NCBI GenBank assembly: GCA_014055465.1
Contig: WIAF01000007.1
Span: forward strand, 124,001-188,000
From: Nitrospira sp. CR1.1
GTDB taxonomy: Bacteria; Nitrospirota; Nitrospiria; Nitrospirales; Nitrospiraceae
Length of the DNA stretch: 64,000 nt
Direction: 5' to 3'
Part shown: one piece after another, positions 17,240 to 27,900 of the stretch
How the letters are laid out: each line of letters begins with the position of its first letter
Numbering within the stretch: position 1 is the first letter of the stretch
Notes under the pieces: model-generated
Databases searched by the model: none
What the model saw: only the letters and a program-made list of their open reading frames with translations
Told to the model about the DNA's origin: nothing
Made by a program: the position numbers and the translations under genes

Positions 17240-19331
17240 GCAGCGTTTCAAACTCCTCCGCGCAGACAGGGCGGCTGAACAGATAGCCCTGCACTTCATC
17301 GCAGCCTTCTTCCCGTAACCGCGCCAACTGCCCTTCCGTTTCCACGCCTTCGGCCAACACTGAGAGGTTCAAGCTGTGGGCCATGGCGATGATGGCGCGC
17401 GTGATCTTTACGTTATTCTCATTCGTCAGCAGGTCCCGAACGAAGGATTGATCGATTTTCAACCGGCTCAGCGGAAATCGTTGGAGATAACTCAACGACG
17501 AATAGCCGGTTCCAAAGTCATCGATCGACAGCCGCACCCCCATGGTCCGCAGCCCCTCCAACATGGTGACAGAAGCCTCGACATCCCGCATCGCGATGGA
17601 CTCGGTCAGTTCCAGTTCCAGTTGCGCAGGGTTCAAGCCGGAATCCCGCAGGGCGTCGGCGACCGTGGCGGGCAGCGTGCGTCCGTGGAAGAGCGAGTTG
17701 GAGACGTTGGCGGAGATGGTGATCGCGGGAAGGCCCGCCTTCTCCCAGGCCTTGACCTGACGGCAGGCTTCCCGAAGCACCCATTCGTCCATGGAGCGGA
17801 TCAGGCCGGTGTCGATGGCGGCGTTCAAAAAAACCCCCGGCGGCACCAGGCCGCGCTTGGGATGCTTCCATCGCACCAGCGCCTCGGCGCCCAGAATACG
17901 GCGCGAATGGATATTCAGCTTCGGCTGGTAAAAGACGACAAACTCTTCCCGTTCAAGCGCACGCCGGAGTTCGTTTTCGAGATCGAGGCGTTCGGCCGCC
18001 GCGGCATTCAGGCCGGACGAATAATACTGACAATTATTCCGGCCCTGTTCCTTCGCGTGATACATCGCGGTATCGGCGTTCTTCAGCAGCGCCTCCACGG
18101 TGGAGCCGTCCGACGGGAAGATTGAAATGCCGATGCTGGCGGAAATAAAAATTTCATGTCCGTCGATGCTGAAGGGATGGGCCAGCGATTCCAGAATGCG
18201 CCGGGCGACTCTGCCCGCATCTTCCGGCTGTGGCAGTGCCGTCAGGAGAATGGTGAATTCATCCCCGCCAAGCCGGGCAAGGGCATGCACCGGTTCATGG
18301 TCGGCATGCCGGCTGACCGAGTCGCTCTGACGAACCGAGTCGCTGAGACGTTCCGCGACATGCGTCAGCAGGAGATCGCCCACGGTATGTCCTAGCGTGT
18401 CATTGATGATTTTAAAACGATCCAGGTCGATAAACAGCGTGGCAAGGTGCTGGTGATGGCGCGCGGCATAGGACAGGGCATTCGAGAGGCGGTCCTTGAA
18501 CAACACGCGATTGGCCAGGCCGGTCAGACTGTCGTAATAGGCCAATTGATGGATGGCCCGTTCCGCCTGTTTGCGCTCGGTGATGTCCTGGGCCGTCCCG
18601 ATGACCGTGATGTCGTCCGTCTCTTCTTCGCGCACCGCCTCGGCTTGCAAATGGATGATGAAGTCGGTGCCGTTCGGCAGTACGATGCGATGGTCGATAT
18701 CGCAGGGAGTCTGTTGCCCGATAAGTTTTTGCAGGGCGCCCGTCACGATCGGGCGGTCATCCGCATGCACGAGGGCGAGGAACGCTTCAAAGGTGCCGGC
18801 GAAATCCTGCGGCCGCACACCGACCAGGCGGCACAATTCGTTCGACATGGTGAAGCGATTGGTCTTGGGATTCCAATCCCAGTTCCCGATGCGGGCAATG
18901 CGTTGCGCCAGTTCCAGCCGGGATTCGCTGCGGATCAACGCGTGCAGCACGTTATTGGTGCGGAGCATGTACCGGACGTGATGGCAGAGAATGGTGGCAT
19001 TGACGGGTTTGGTGATGAAGTCCGTGGCGCCGTGCTGATAGGCCTGCCCGATGGATTGCGCGTCATCCAGGCCGGTGAGCACAAGGATGGGCACCCGTTT
19101 GCCGCGCGGGAGCGAGCGGATCCGGGAGCAGGTCAGATACCCGTCCAGATCCGGCATCATGATGTCGAGAATCACGAGATCCGGGCCGATTGCCTCAAAC
19201 TTCGCCAGCGCGTCCTTCCCGCCGGTGGCCTCTAAGACGGCCATGCCGGCCGGTTCCAAGGCGTTCTTGACGAACAGCCGCGCGAGCGGGTCGTCGTCGG
19301 CGATGAGGATCTTGGGATTCGCTTGACTCAT
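17205..19331 (-). CDS. Response regulator with PAS, GGDEF and EAL domains
   Basis: 708 residues from the ATG giving MSQANPKILIADDDPLARLF. Domain order: receiver (about 1-125; phosphoacceptor Asp in DLVILDIMMPDLDG), PAS (about 145-260), GGDEF (about 275-440; LARLGGDEFTILL intact) and EAL (about 450-700; GAEALVRWKH intact). Both c-di-GMP synthesis and breakdown look possible. The membrane sensor-like gene and the PilZ gene just upstream on the same strand make a local c-di-GMP input-output set. Confidence 0.92.
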   Translation of the reverse strand: MSQANPKILIADDDPLARLFVKNALEPAGMAVLEATGGKDALAKFEAIGPDLVILDIMMPDLDGYLTCSRIRSLPRGKRVPILVLTGLDDAQSIGQAYQHGATDFITKPVNATILCHHVRYMLRTNNVLHALIRSESRLELAQRIARIGNWDWNPKTNRFTMSNELCRLVGVRPQDFAGTFEAFLALVHADDRPIVTGALQKLIGQQTPCDIDHRIVLPNGTDFIIHLQAEAVREEETDDITVIGTAQDITERKQAERAIHQLAYYDSLTGLANRVLFKDRLSNALSYAARHHQHLATLFIDLDRFKIINDTLGHTVGDLLLTHVAERLSDSVRQSDSVSRHADHEPVHALARLGGDEFTILLTALPQPEDAGRVARRILESLAHPFSIDGHEIFISASIGISIFPSDGSTVEALLKNADTAMYHAKEQGRNNCQYYSSGLNAAAAERLDLENELRRALEREEFVVFYQPKLNIHSRRILGAEALVRWKHPKRGLVPPGVFLNAAIDTGLIRSMDEWVLREACRQVKAWEKAGLPAITISANVSNSLFHGRTLPATVADALRDSGLNPAQLELELTESIAMRDVEASVTMLEGLRTMGVRLSIDDFGTGYSSLSYLQRFPLSRLKIDQSFVRDLLTNENNVKITRAIIAMAHSLNLSVLAEGVETEGQLARLREEGCDEVQGYLFSRPVCAEEFETLLKGDADARTAA

Positions 19332-19554
19332 AATGTCGGTATCACCTGTGTGGCGATCGGTCGGTTGAATCGCGTCGCCGGATCCAGGCAGGCGCCTCGC
19401 GCGCATTGGCCGGCCTACTGCCTGTGCGTTCGTCTCAGCCTATCAAACTTTGGAAGAACTGCCAGAGAAATAGCACTTGTCGAGCGCCCTAAGGGCAGGT
19501 TGCCTTTCTGGGTGAAGGTGATAGGGACCAGGCCACGTCCCGGATGGTGGGATT

Positions 19555-20283
19555 TCAGGCCATCCCGCCTCCGTCCTGGGTTTCGACGCCTCCGCGCATC
19601 GTGTGAGGAGCCTGCTCCCTGGCTTCGAGCAGAATGCCGGCGAGGAGCGAGCGGACCCGGCTCATGAGGCCGCGCATGGTCAGCATCAAGAGGGTCGCCA
19701 TCAAGAGCAGCAGCGGCGTGATGACGAGGGCGACATCCCGGCCTAAATCATCCTCGGATCGCGGCGCCGCTGCTTCGGGCGGCGTGGCGACGGCCAGTCT
19801 GATCCATCCGGCCACGCGGTTGTCTCGGCGGAACGGTTCCACGACGATGAAGGCTGGTCTGCCCTGCTCGATACCGGGCGTGATGACACCGGTCTGTGTC
19901 CGGCGCGCGGCCAGCCAGGCCGCATCTTGAAGCGTGGTCCCGATGGCGGCGGGATTGCTGGCTGCCACTACCAGATTGTCTTCCAGGATGACAGCGGCCG
20001 AGAGGAGATTGGCCTGTTGGGTATGTTGTTCAAGGGTCTGCTGGATGGAGGCGAAATTCTCGCTGCCCATTGATTCGCTGAACCAGGCCAGGGTTCGCGC
20101 CGTGGCGCGCGCACTGTACTCCGCCGCCATGACGGCCGAGGCATTTCGTTGCGCCACGAGCGAGCGGTCATGCTGAGCCAGGAGCACGTAAAGAGCCGCA
20201 GCGCAGACGGCTGACACGATGATGCTGATCAGCAGCGCCGGGATCCAGGTTCGAGGCAATCGCGATGCGGAAGCGTCAGCCAT
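19555..20283 (-). CDS. Membrane sensor-like protein with periplasmic domain
   Basis: 242 residues. A first membrane segment (WIPALLISIIVSAVCAAALYVLL) and a second (VALVITPLLLLMATLLMLTM, about residues 180-200) flank a periplasmic region of about 145 residues that resembles a single Cache/PAS-like sensor (VILEDNLVVAASNP, AFIVVEPFRRD, GWIRLAVATP). There is no output domain after the second segment, only about 40 residues. It may pass a signal to the c-di-GMP protein downstream. The ligand is unknown. Confidence 0.7.
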   Translation of the reverse strand: MADASASRLPRTWIPALLISIIVSAVCAAALYVLLAQHDRSLVAQRNASAVMAAEYSARATARTLAWFSESMGSENFASIQQTLEQHTQQANLLSAAVILEDNLVVAASNPAAIGTTLQDAAWLAARRTQTGVITPGIEQGRPAFIVVEPFRRDNRVAGWIRLAVATPPEAAAPRSEDDLGRDVALVITPLLLLMATLLMLTMRGLMSRVRSLLAGILLEAREQAPHTMRGGVETQDGGGMA

Positions 20284-20311
20284 GCTGTATCCTCCTCGAC
20301 AGGAAGCGGCG

Positions 20312-20698
20312 CTAGGCGCCGGAATCGTCCTGCCGGTCGTGGGTCCGTTCGTAGGGATGGCGAGAGAGTTCTTTGACGATGCGTTGGAGGCGAGCCCATT
20401 CGTCAGGCGGCAGGGAGAGAAACTCGAGACCGAGGCGCCCGTCCCGGCGCCAGCGGACGACGGCTTGCTGGACCGTCAGCGTCGTCTCCGGATCCGGCAC
20501 ATGAATGCGGAGCGTCAGCATGGTGCCAGGATGAATAGCCGTCTGACTGACGATTCCGCAGCCTCGCAAGGAGAGATCGACCACGGTGCCATCTCCCTCG
20601 ACGCGATTCACTGAGCTGAAGGCGCTTCGGAAGTGAGCGGGAAACCGTTCGTGCTGGCGTTGTTCCATCGTGGGGCGGCGCTGATTGGGTGACGACAC
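20312..20698 (-). CDS. PilZ-domain protein (c-di-GMP binding)
   Basis: 128 residues with one PilZ domain. The N-terminal QHERFPAHFRSAF has the RxxxR-like pattern, with one Arg replaced by His/Phe spacing, and the DLSLRGCGIVSQ stretch matches the D/NxSxxG motif. A GTG at 20698 has GGGGGT 7 nt upstream; an ATG at 20668 is the other start. It is 28 bp upstream of the sensor-like gene and likely acts as receiver of the c-di-GMP made or broken by the downstream GGDEF-EAL protein. Confidence 0.8.
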   Translation of the reverse strand: MSSPNQRRPTMEQRQHERFPAHFRSAFSSVNRVEGDGTVVDLSLRGCGIVSQTAIHPGTMLTLRIHVPDPETTLTVQQAVVRWRRDGRLGLEFLSLPPDEWARLQRIVKELSRHPYERTHDRQDDSGA

Positions 20699-20753
20699 GC
20701 TTTCGACCCCCGGTGACCCCGGAGCCGCGCATGTGTGTCGCGTGCATGCCGTG

Positions 20754-22205
20754 CTAGCCCTTTATATTGCCGATTGGTTTGAGTTCCGCCACTTTTTTTG
20801 TGATTCCCGCCTGGTCCACCGTGTTCACCACATCGGAGATGTTCTTATACGCCGACCCGGCTTCCTCGGCGAGGCCTGACATGGACACCGCTTTTACCAG
20901 AATGCCGTGTTGTTTCATGTCGCGCAGCAGCTGTTCGCCCCGCACCGTGCGTTTGGCTTGGGCGCGCGACATCGTCCGGCCGGATCCGTGCATCGTGGAG
21001 CCGAAGGTGTCGTGCATGGCGCGATTGGTTCCGACTAAGAGATAGGATCCGGTTTCCATCGAGCCGCCGCAGATGACCGGCTGGCCGATATGGCGATAAC
21101 AGTCCGGCAGCTCGGGACTGCCTGGGCCGAACGCCCTGGTGGCCCCCTTGCGATGCACCAGCCACTCCCCGTCTCCGTAGCGTTCCACCTTCGCGATGTT
21201 ATGCGCCACATCGTAGATCAGATGCATGCCGAGCGCATGCGGCGTTGAATCGAACACGGCGGCGAAGGCTTCGCGGATTTGATGCGTGATGACCTGGCGA
21301 TTGGCGAACGCGGTGTTGGCTGCGCAGTTCATCGCGCCGAAATAGTCCCGCCCTTCTGGTGAGCGAAACGGCGCGCAGGCGAGTTGCTGATCCTTGACGG
21401 AGATTCCGTAGCGGCGCATCGCCTTCTCGAATATTTTCAGATAGTCGCTCGCGACCTGGTGCCCAAAGCCGCGCGAGCCGCAATGGACCATCACCACGAC
21501 CTGGTCGCGACCGGTTAGGCCCATCGCGGCGGCCGCCTCCCGATCGAAGATGCCCTTATCCGAGAGAACCTGCACCTCCAGATAATGATTGCCCGATCCC
21601 AAGGTCCCGAGTTGGTTGATGCCACGTTCGATGGCGTAATCCGTGACGTGCGTCGGGTCAGCGCCTTCGAGGCAGCCCCGCTCTTCGATTCGATCCAAAT
21701 CTTCTTCCCATCCGTAACCCTTGGCGATGCACCAGGCCGCGCCTTTGCGCATCACCTCGCGAAACTCCCGCCGGTTTACAGTGACGAAGCCGCGTGATCC
21801 CACGCCGGCCGGTACGCGGCGAAATAATTCGGTCATCAATAGTTCAAGTTTCGGCCGTACCTCGGAGAGCGACAGGTCCGTCCGGATCAACCGCATGCCG
21901 CAGTTGATGTCATAACCGACTCCGCCGGGCGAGATGATGCCGTCATCCGGATCGAAGGCCGCGACTCCGCCGATGGGAAACCCATACCCCCAGTGGCCGT
22001 CGGGCATGCAGAGCGCATACCGATGGATGCCGGGCAGACAGGCAACATTCGTGACCTGATCGAAGACCCCGCGATCCATTGCGCTGAGAATGGCCGGACT
22101 CGCATAGATTCTCGCCGGGACCAGCATGCCCGCCTTTTCGGAGGGCGGAATTTCCCAGAGGTAATCATCAAGACGATTGACCTGCATGTCGGTGTTGAGT
22201 GTCAT
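20754..22205 (-). CDS. rtcB: RtcB-type tRNA-splicing/RNA-repair ligase
   Basis: It joins 2',3'-cyclic phosphate and 5'-OH RNA ends using GTP and Mn2+. 483 residues. Motifs include PDGHWGYGFPIGGVAAFD, GGVGYDINCGMRLIRTDL (Mn ligands), MVHCGSRGFGHQVASDYL and STMHGSGRTMSR, whose His is the guanylylation site. An archease gene lies 47 bp upstream in the same orientation, as in many RtcB operons. Its cellular RNA target in bacteria is mostly unknown. Confidence 0.95.
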   Translation of the reverse strand: MTLNTDMQVNRLDDYLWEIPPSEKAGMLVPARIYASPAILSAMDRGVFDQVTNVACLPGIHRYALCMPDGHWGYGFPIGGVAAFDPDDGIISPGGVGYDINCGMRLIRTDLSLSEVRPKLELLMTELFRRVPAGVGSRGFVTVNRREFREVMRKGAAWCIAKGYGWEEDLDRIEERGCLEGADPTHVTDYAIERGINQLGTLGSGNHYLEVQVLSDKGIFDREAAAAMGLTGRDQVVVMVHCGSRGFGHQVASDYLKIFEKAMRRYGISVKDQQLACAPFRSPEGRDYFGAMNCAANTAFANRQVITHQIREAFAAVFDSTPHALGMHLIYDVAHNIAKVERYGDGEWLVHRKGATRAFGPGSPELPDCYRHIGQPVICGGSMETGSYLLVGTNRAMHDTFGSTMHGSGRTMSRAQAKRTVRGEQLLRDMKQHGILVKAVSMSGLAEEAGSAYKNISDVVNTVDQAGITKKVAELKPIGNIKG

Positions 22206-22252
22206 CGCTTCACCCAGGTGTCAAACAAACGTTGTGGGGACTTTGTCATGCG

Positions 22253-22693
22253 TCAGACATCCAAGACCACCCTGGCCTTCCAGCTGTTCCCGGTCTGTGT
22301 CACGGCGTAGAGATGTTTGGTCACGCCTTTCACGTCGGATCGCAGATCCTGCGTCGCCTGATCCACCGGCGCTCCGACCAATTCGGCATGGAGGCGCCAG
22401 GCGGATTGATCAGGCGTTGCGTGTAGGGCCAGGATGGCATGGTGAAAGACCACGGCCTGCGCGTCTTTCAAATAGACGAGCCGGTTCAGCCACTCGAACA
22501 GCAGCGTGCCGATATCCGATTCCTCCAACTCGATCGTCTGTTGCCAGGTTTGGGCAACAGACGCAGGATCGGCCAGGATCTGGATGAGGGCCTCAGTCGC
22601 GGCCTCGAACAGCTCCGAAAGGGAATCGCCCTCCGCTTCGAAGGCCATATCGGCCAGCGCGATGTCGTCGAGGTATCGGAACGTGCCCGGCAT
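22253..22693 (-). CDS. Archease
   Basis: 146 residues. Archease helps RtcB turn over by promoting its guanylylation. The family pattern is clear: an N-terminal FRYLDDIALADMAFEAEG with acidic metal ligands, SLSELFEAATEALIQIL, EESDIGTLLFEWLNRLVYL and a late DVKGVTKHLYAV motif. The ATG at 22693 lies 5 bp after the sdhB stop, and a longer upstream frame in the same phase is only a shadow of sdhB. It precedes rtcB. Confidence 0.9.
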   Translation of the reverse strand: MPGTFRYLDDIALADMAFEAEGDSLSELFEAATEALIQILADPASVAQTWQQTIELEESDIGTLLFEWLNRLVYLKDAQAVVFHHAILALHATPDQSAWRLHAELVGAPVDQATQDLRSDVKGVTKHLYAVTQTGNSWKARVVLDV

Positions 22694-22698
22694 GGGCG

Positions 22699-23673
22699 TC
22701 AGAGACGCGTGGTCCGCCGTCGCGCCGCAGTGAAGATCGCCCGGACCTGCTCGATACCGGGGATAGTGTGGCCGAACGGCAACGGGACTTTGCCCTTGAA
22801 AAACATGCGGAAGCCCAGCGGCATGACGTCGAGGACCCGTCGCACACTGAAGCCGAGGACTTTGAGCGGCATCAGGGCTTCGTTCAAGCGCCCGTCCTGA
22901 CGGATCAGATCGACAAAGCCGGTGATATGGCGGGCACCCTCGGCGGTGGTCAGGCCGTGTCGCAGCGAAGACCGGCGCAAGCGAATGATCGCCTCCATCG
23001 GCTGAACATCTTTCGGGCAGACCTGCACGCACATGTTGCACCGCGTGCAATCCCAGATGCCGTCTGCTTCTTGCAGTGCGGAGAGCCGCACCTGTTTGGC
23101 GTCCGCCGGTTCGCGCGGGTCCGCCACGAAGCGCGCCGCTTTGGCCAGCGCCGCCGGCCCGAGAAACCCGCGCGAGACTTCGTGGGAAGTGCAGGCAGCC
23201 ACGCAGGCCGCGCACATGATACACGCGTCCACGTTGTGAAATTGATAACTGTCGGGCAGTAAGCGCAATTGCCCTGACGAGCCGTAACGCTTGGTCGGGT
23301 GCGTGATCGGGGTCAGCCACGGCGTGACCGCCCGGATCTTTTCCCAGAAGGGCGCCATATCGACGACCAGATCCTTGATCACCGGAAGATTCGGCAAGGG
23401 CGCGATGGTGATTCCGCCATGCCGCTCCAGCTCTTTCCGGATGGACGTCCGGCAGGCCAACTTTTGCGTGCCGTTGATATGCATGGCGCACGAGCCGCAA
23501 ATGGCGGAGCGGCAGGAATAGCGAAGCGCCAGGCGGCCATCGAGTTCGTTCTTGATGCGGATCAAGGCTTCGAGCACCGTCATGCCTCGTCCGATGTCGA
23601 GGCGGTACTCTTCTTGGTGCGGATGCTGATCGGTTTCGGGATTGAAGCGCTGGATCGTAAAGGTGAGGCGCAT
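22699..23673 (-). CDS. sdhB: Succinate dehydrogenase/fumarate reductase iron-sulfur subunit
   Basis: 324 residues. The N-terminal ferredoxin domain carries a [2Fe-2S] site (YSCRSAICGSCAMHING ... LAC). The C-terminal domain has two cysteine sets, CIMCAACVAACTSHEV and CTRCNMCVQVCPKDV, for [3Fe-4S]/[4Fe-4S] clusters. After the clusters come about 90 further residues ending in GKVPLPFGHTIPGIEQV, which recalls HdrC-type or non-classical (type E) subunits. No SdhA or membrane anchor is adjacent; the CCG protein at 11.5 kb is a plausible partner. Confidence 0.9.
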   Translation of the reverse strand: MRLTFTIQRFNPETDQHPHQEEYRLDIGRGMTVLEALIRIKNELDGRLALRYSCRSAICGSCAMHINGTQKLACRTSIRKELERHGGITIAPLPNLPVIKDLVVDMAPFWEKIRAVTPWLTPITHPTKRYGSSGQLRLLPDSYQFHNVDACIMCAACVAACTSHEVSRGFLGPAALAKAARFVADPREPADAKQVRLSALQEADGIWDCTRCNMCVQVCPKDVQPMEAIIRLRRSSLRHGLTTAEGARHITGFVDLIRQDGRLNEALMPLKVLGFSVRRVLDVMPLGFRMFFKGKVPLPFGHTIPGIEQVRAIFTAARRRTTRL

Positions 23674-23752
23674 ATTAGCGTGAGGCGTGAGACGTAAAAC
23701 GTGAAACGAGCGAAAGGCTTCCTCTCCCCGTTGATGGAGCGTTCACAAAAGG

Positions 23753-24910
23753 TCAGTCGAGTTCAAACACTTTCGGATAGTTCGTGAGGTTTCGGCAACC
23801 GTCCCTGGTCACGAGCACCATGTCTTCGATGCGCACGGCGCCGAGACCGGGATAATACAGTCCTGGTTCCACGGTGACGACATGCCCTTCCTGGAGCAAT
23901 GACCCGGTGCGGCTGATGCGAGGCGCTTCGTGAATGTCCAAGCCGACGCCGTGTCCGGTGCCGTGGAAATACCCTTGCATGCGGCCGTTGACCAGGCCGG
24001 TCTTGTAGCCCGCCTTCTCGAAGCGATCGCAAATCCCTTGATGGATGACGGCGCCGTCTGCGCCGTCGCGAATTTTGCTTATGGCTTCCTCCTGCGCGTC
24101 CTTGACGGTCCCGTACAGTTTCATCAATTCTGGCGAAGGCTGTCCGCGAACTACGGTGCGAGACATGTCGGCAAAGTACCGGGAATCGGCTGAACGCGGA
24201 AACACGTCGAAGATAATGCTGCGATGCGCCGGCAACGGGCCGCTGCCTTCGTCGTGGGGATCGCAAGCCTGCTCCCCGCCTGCCACGATGGTATGTTGCG
24301 CGACGCAATCACATTCCATCAGAGCAACGTTGATCAGTTTCTTCACGCGCTCCGAGGTCAGGACCTCTCCGTCGAGCCACAGCACATTCTCGCGAATCTC
24401 AGCGCGGCGAAGGCTCTGGTGCGCGGCGGCGACGGCGGTTTCCGTCGCGCGCTGGGCGGCCTCGATGTGTCGAATCTCTTCGTCCGACTTCACGACCCGG
24501 CGTTCATAAAACGGCTCGCGTTTCGTGCGCAGCCGGTATCCCAGCTCCTGCAGTCGTTGCGCATGGAGAAACGGAAATGTCGGCGGCACCAGAACGTCGT
24601 GCACGCCGGCGTCCTGCAGGACGAGATGAATGACGTCGATGGTTCCGGGATCTTTCTCGCCCAGGGATTTCGCCCGCCGTTCCAATTCGGAATAGGACAC
24701 CACGCGATCGACCGTGGCCTGGTGACGCGCGCGATCCACCTCCAGGTCGCTCATGATCATTAACCGCTCACCCTTGACCTCAAGGTAGATAAAGGGATCG
24801 GGCGCGATGAATTTGGTCGCGTAGTAGAGATTGGAATCGGTTTCACTGGCGGCGATGAAGAGCGTCGCGCCGGGCCCGGGAGTCGTATGGCGGTCGATGG
24901 ACTGGCTCAT
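23753..24910 (-). CDS. M24-family aminopeptidase (Xaa-Pro peptidase-like)
   Basis: 385 residues, with an N-terminal creatinase-like domain and a C-terminal pita-bread metallopeptidase. The dinuclear metal ligands are visible in order: the two Asp in IIFDVFPRS ... YFADMSRTVV, the His in GTGHGVGLDIHEAP, the Glu in VVTVEPGLYYPG and the Glu in VRIEDMVLVT. It should remove N-terminal residues next to Pro, or act on another peptide or amide. It lies 52 bp after the AsmA-like gene in the same orientation. Confidence 0.9.
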   Translation of the reverse strand: MSQSIDRHTTPGPGATLFIAASETDSNLYYATKFIAPDPFIYLEVKGERLMIMSDLEVDRARHQATVDRVVSYSELERRAKSLGEKDPGTIDVIHLVLQDAGVHDVLVPPTFPFLHAQRLQELGYRLRTKREPFYERRVVKSDEEIRHIEAAQRATETAVAAAHQSLRRAEIRENVLWLDGEVLTSERVKKLINVALMECDCVAQHTIVAGGEQACDPHDEGSGPLPAHRSIIFDVFPRSADSRYFADMSRTVVRGQPSPELMKLYGTVKDAQEEAISKIRDGADGAVIHQGICDRFEKAGYKTGLVNGRMQGYFHGTGHGVGLDIHEAPRISRTGSLLQEGHVVTVEPGLYYPGLGAVRIEDMVLVTRDGCRNLTNYPKVFELD

Positions 24911-24962
24911 GAGGTTGAGGCGATCAGATGATCGCGGATGCTATCACGCGCTCCGGAGGCGG

Positions 24963-27900
24963 TCAAGGCGCGGCCGGCGCCGGCGCAGTCGGAACCTCCA
25001 CGGGCGGCGGCGCGGACGGCGGCGTCTGAATCTCCAATGACGGATCGAACAGCGGCTCCTTTTCCTCGTGCGGCGTGAGAATGTCAATCGGCAGCATGAC
25101 GGTATTCTTCAACAGATCGAAGGCAAGTTGCGCCACGCCGGTCAGGCCGGTGGTAAACGATTTCATTGGCAGGTAGGTCACCTGCGGATCGTCGATCGAC
25201 CCCTTCACCTGAAACAGGGCCGTGGCCAGCCCCTTGCGATCCCCCGCGACCAACCGCCCGAAGAGTGGAATGGATTTCAAGAACTGCGAATAGGACCCGA
25301 ACGGGCTCACGGCCCAGATCATGTCCAGTTGATCGGTGGGCATGTCGTAGGTGCCGACGGCCGAAATCTTCAGCACCGCGCTGTCCAGAATGATGTTCTG
25401 TGTTTTGACCAGCCCGTTTTGCACCGTGAGGGTGGCGCTCGCACGGTTGTACTGTAGGCCATCCTTTTCCAGGTCGACTTTGCCTTGCAACACGGCCGGC
25501 AGGTTCAGGATGGAGAGGATTTTCCAGATGGCGCGCTTCTCTGCTTTGAGAATGCGTCCGTCCTGCAGCACCAGTTCCACCTTGCCGTTGAGCGTCGGCA
25601 GCAGGCCATGAGGATTTCGTCCATGACCGCGCAGCGCGCCGGTGAGTTTCATGTCGCCGGTCACGGGCTGCTCGCGCGCGCCCAGCAACTGCAGCACGGT
25701 CTCGGCGGGGATGCCCGTCATACGGACCGACGTTTCTGTTTCGGCCGGTTCTCCTTTGGGAAGCCGCACGACCATCCGTCCCGCCGCATGCCCGGTTCCC
25801 GATTGCGCGACGACCCGGTCGAGATCCAGCATGCCGTCCTGTATGGTGAGCCGCCCCGAGAGCCCGCCGAACCGCAATTGTTTGTAGAGGCCCTTTTCAA
25901 TGGTGGCCGTGGCGCTGACCTGACTGGTCGAAGCCAGGGTTTCGAGAAATTCACGGATCGGCGAGCGGTGTCCTTTCGGGATCAGCAGATCCAGGTCCAT
26001 TTGCGCCGACTCGATTTTGACTGCGATCACCGGCTTGGTGGTCCAATTCTTCAGGGCGCCCGACAGGCTGACGTCGCTGTCTTTAATGCGGAACGACAGC
26101 TGCTTGATGTCGGCGATGTTTTTAGAAAACTTCAAGCGAAGATAGATGTCTTCCACCGCGCCATCCACGCCTTTGAGCGTCATCAGGCCGTTGGTCAGCG
26201 CCAGCCAGCCGCCGGTGCGCCAATTTTTCCACTCGGCATCCGAGCCCTTCACGTCCATGGAGACTTCGAGATTGCCGGCTTCAAACCCGCTGCGGTACAC
26301 CCAGTCCGGAAGGCTGGAGACCGACACGGTGCCAGTGGCCAGCGACGCGTCGATGGTGAACTGGTCGCCGAGGGTGATGCGGCCCTTCAACGGCAGGCGC
26401 AAGGGCGGCACGACGAGTTCGAGGCGCGAAATGACGAGGCCGATGCCTTTGGTCACGTCGGCGTCCAGTTCCAAGGAGGCCGGTGATCCCAGCGGTTTTT
26501 CGCCCAGCGTCGGGAGCACGAGTTTGGCTTCGTTCAGGCCGATCTCTCCGCGCAAGTGCGGCGCCCCGGACGGCCCCGAGAGCTGCACCCGGGCGTTGAC
26601 CATGCCGTAGAGCAGATCGTCCGGAAAGGTGCCCGCCGAGATCATCTGCCGCAGTTGCGAGGCGCTGCCCTTCGCGCGGATGACGAAATCTTGAAAGACG
26701 CTGGGCGTGCCTCCGCTGATCATGCCGTTGAATTGCAGCTGCGCCTCCCCCAGATTGGCCGTGACCTGGTCGAACTGCGCGCCGCCGGTTTGCGAGAAGA
26801 CGATACGGCCGTGCATGGCGGTGAGGCGTTGCGGCAGCGAAGGATTCATGAGACTGACCTGTTCGGCCAGCACCTCCCCGCCCGCAAAGGTAATGCCCTC
26901 GGGCTTGTCCAGCGGACCGACGAGGCGAAAGGTCGGATGGGTTTGTCCTTCGATGTCGCGCGACTGCGCGAGCAACGACGTCAGTTTGTCCGCGCGAATG
27001 GTCTTGGTCAAAAACTTGACCAGGTCGGCGGCGGTCATGTCGCCGCTCACATCCAATTCCATCCAGGGGCCCTCGTCCAGGAACGAGACGAGGGCTTTGC
27101 CGTCGGTGATCTGCAATGTGCCGTAGGCGCCCGTCACCTTGCCGACCCGGATTCGTCCCGGCTCCACCGAAACGGTGGCAGCCAGGTTCTGCGTCGGCAC
27201 ACGATCGTTGCCGATCAGGGCCATGCCCTTGTCGATCCGGAAATCACCCGTCAACGACAACTGCGGGCTGGGCGCCGTGGCGCCGGTCAAGGTGGCGGAG
27301 AGAATTTCAACGGTGCCTCCCAACTGGCGTTGCTCGACGATGGCCGGCAGTTGAGGGTGAATCCACTGCGCGGGAATCCTTGTAAAGAGCGACCGAAGAT
27401 CGATCGAGGGTGCGGCGAAGGTGATGGAAAAGGTGGGTTGCGACGTCAACAGCCCGGCCAGGTTGGCCTTGCCTGTCACCGCCAGTTCATCCACGTTCGC
27501 CGCAATCTCGGTCAGGACGACATCGTAACCGGCGACACCCGGCGCCACGCGAATGCGACTGTGCAGACTGGCGCCTCCTTGCAGTTGCGGAGGAACCGGC
27601 CGGGGCCCGAAGAAGTCGGCGGCTTCGCGCAGGCGAAGATTGGTCGTGTCAATCTCACCGTCGAATTGGAAGGCCGGGCGGACGGAGTAGGGTTCCTCGG
27701 CCGCCAGCGTGGATGACGATTCGCTCAGGCTGATCGTGCCGGTCAGCGAAAAGGAGGAGGGCGCGCCATTGGTCGGCAGCGCGGCGGAAATATGCAAGTC
27801 GCCTTGGCCTTTCCCCGGGTAGACTTTCAACGCCATCTCGACCGTTTCGAGCTGCGTGGTCCGGACGCCGTCCGGCCGCGCCTCGTCCGTCACCGTGATG

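Noticed and set aside
25485-27716. Two long open frames opposite the AsmA-like gene
   Set aside because: Antisense shadows, Arg/Gln/His-rich, with no recognised motif.
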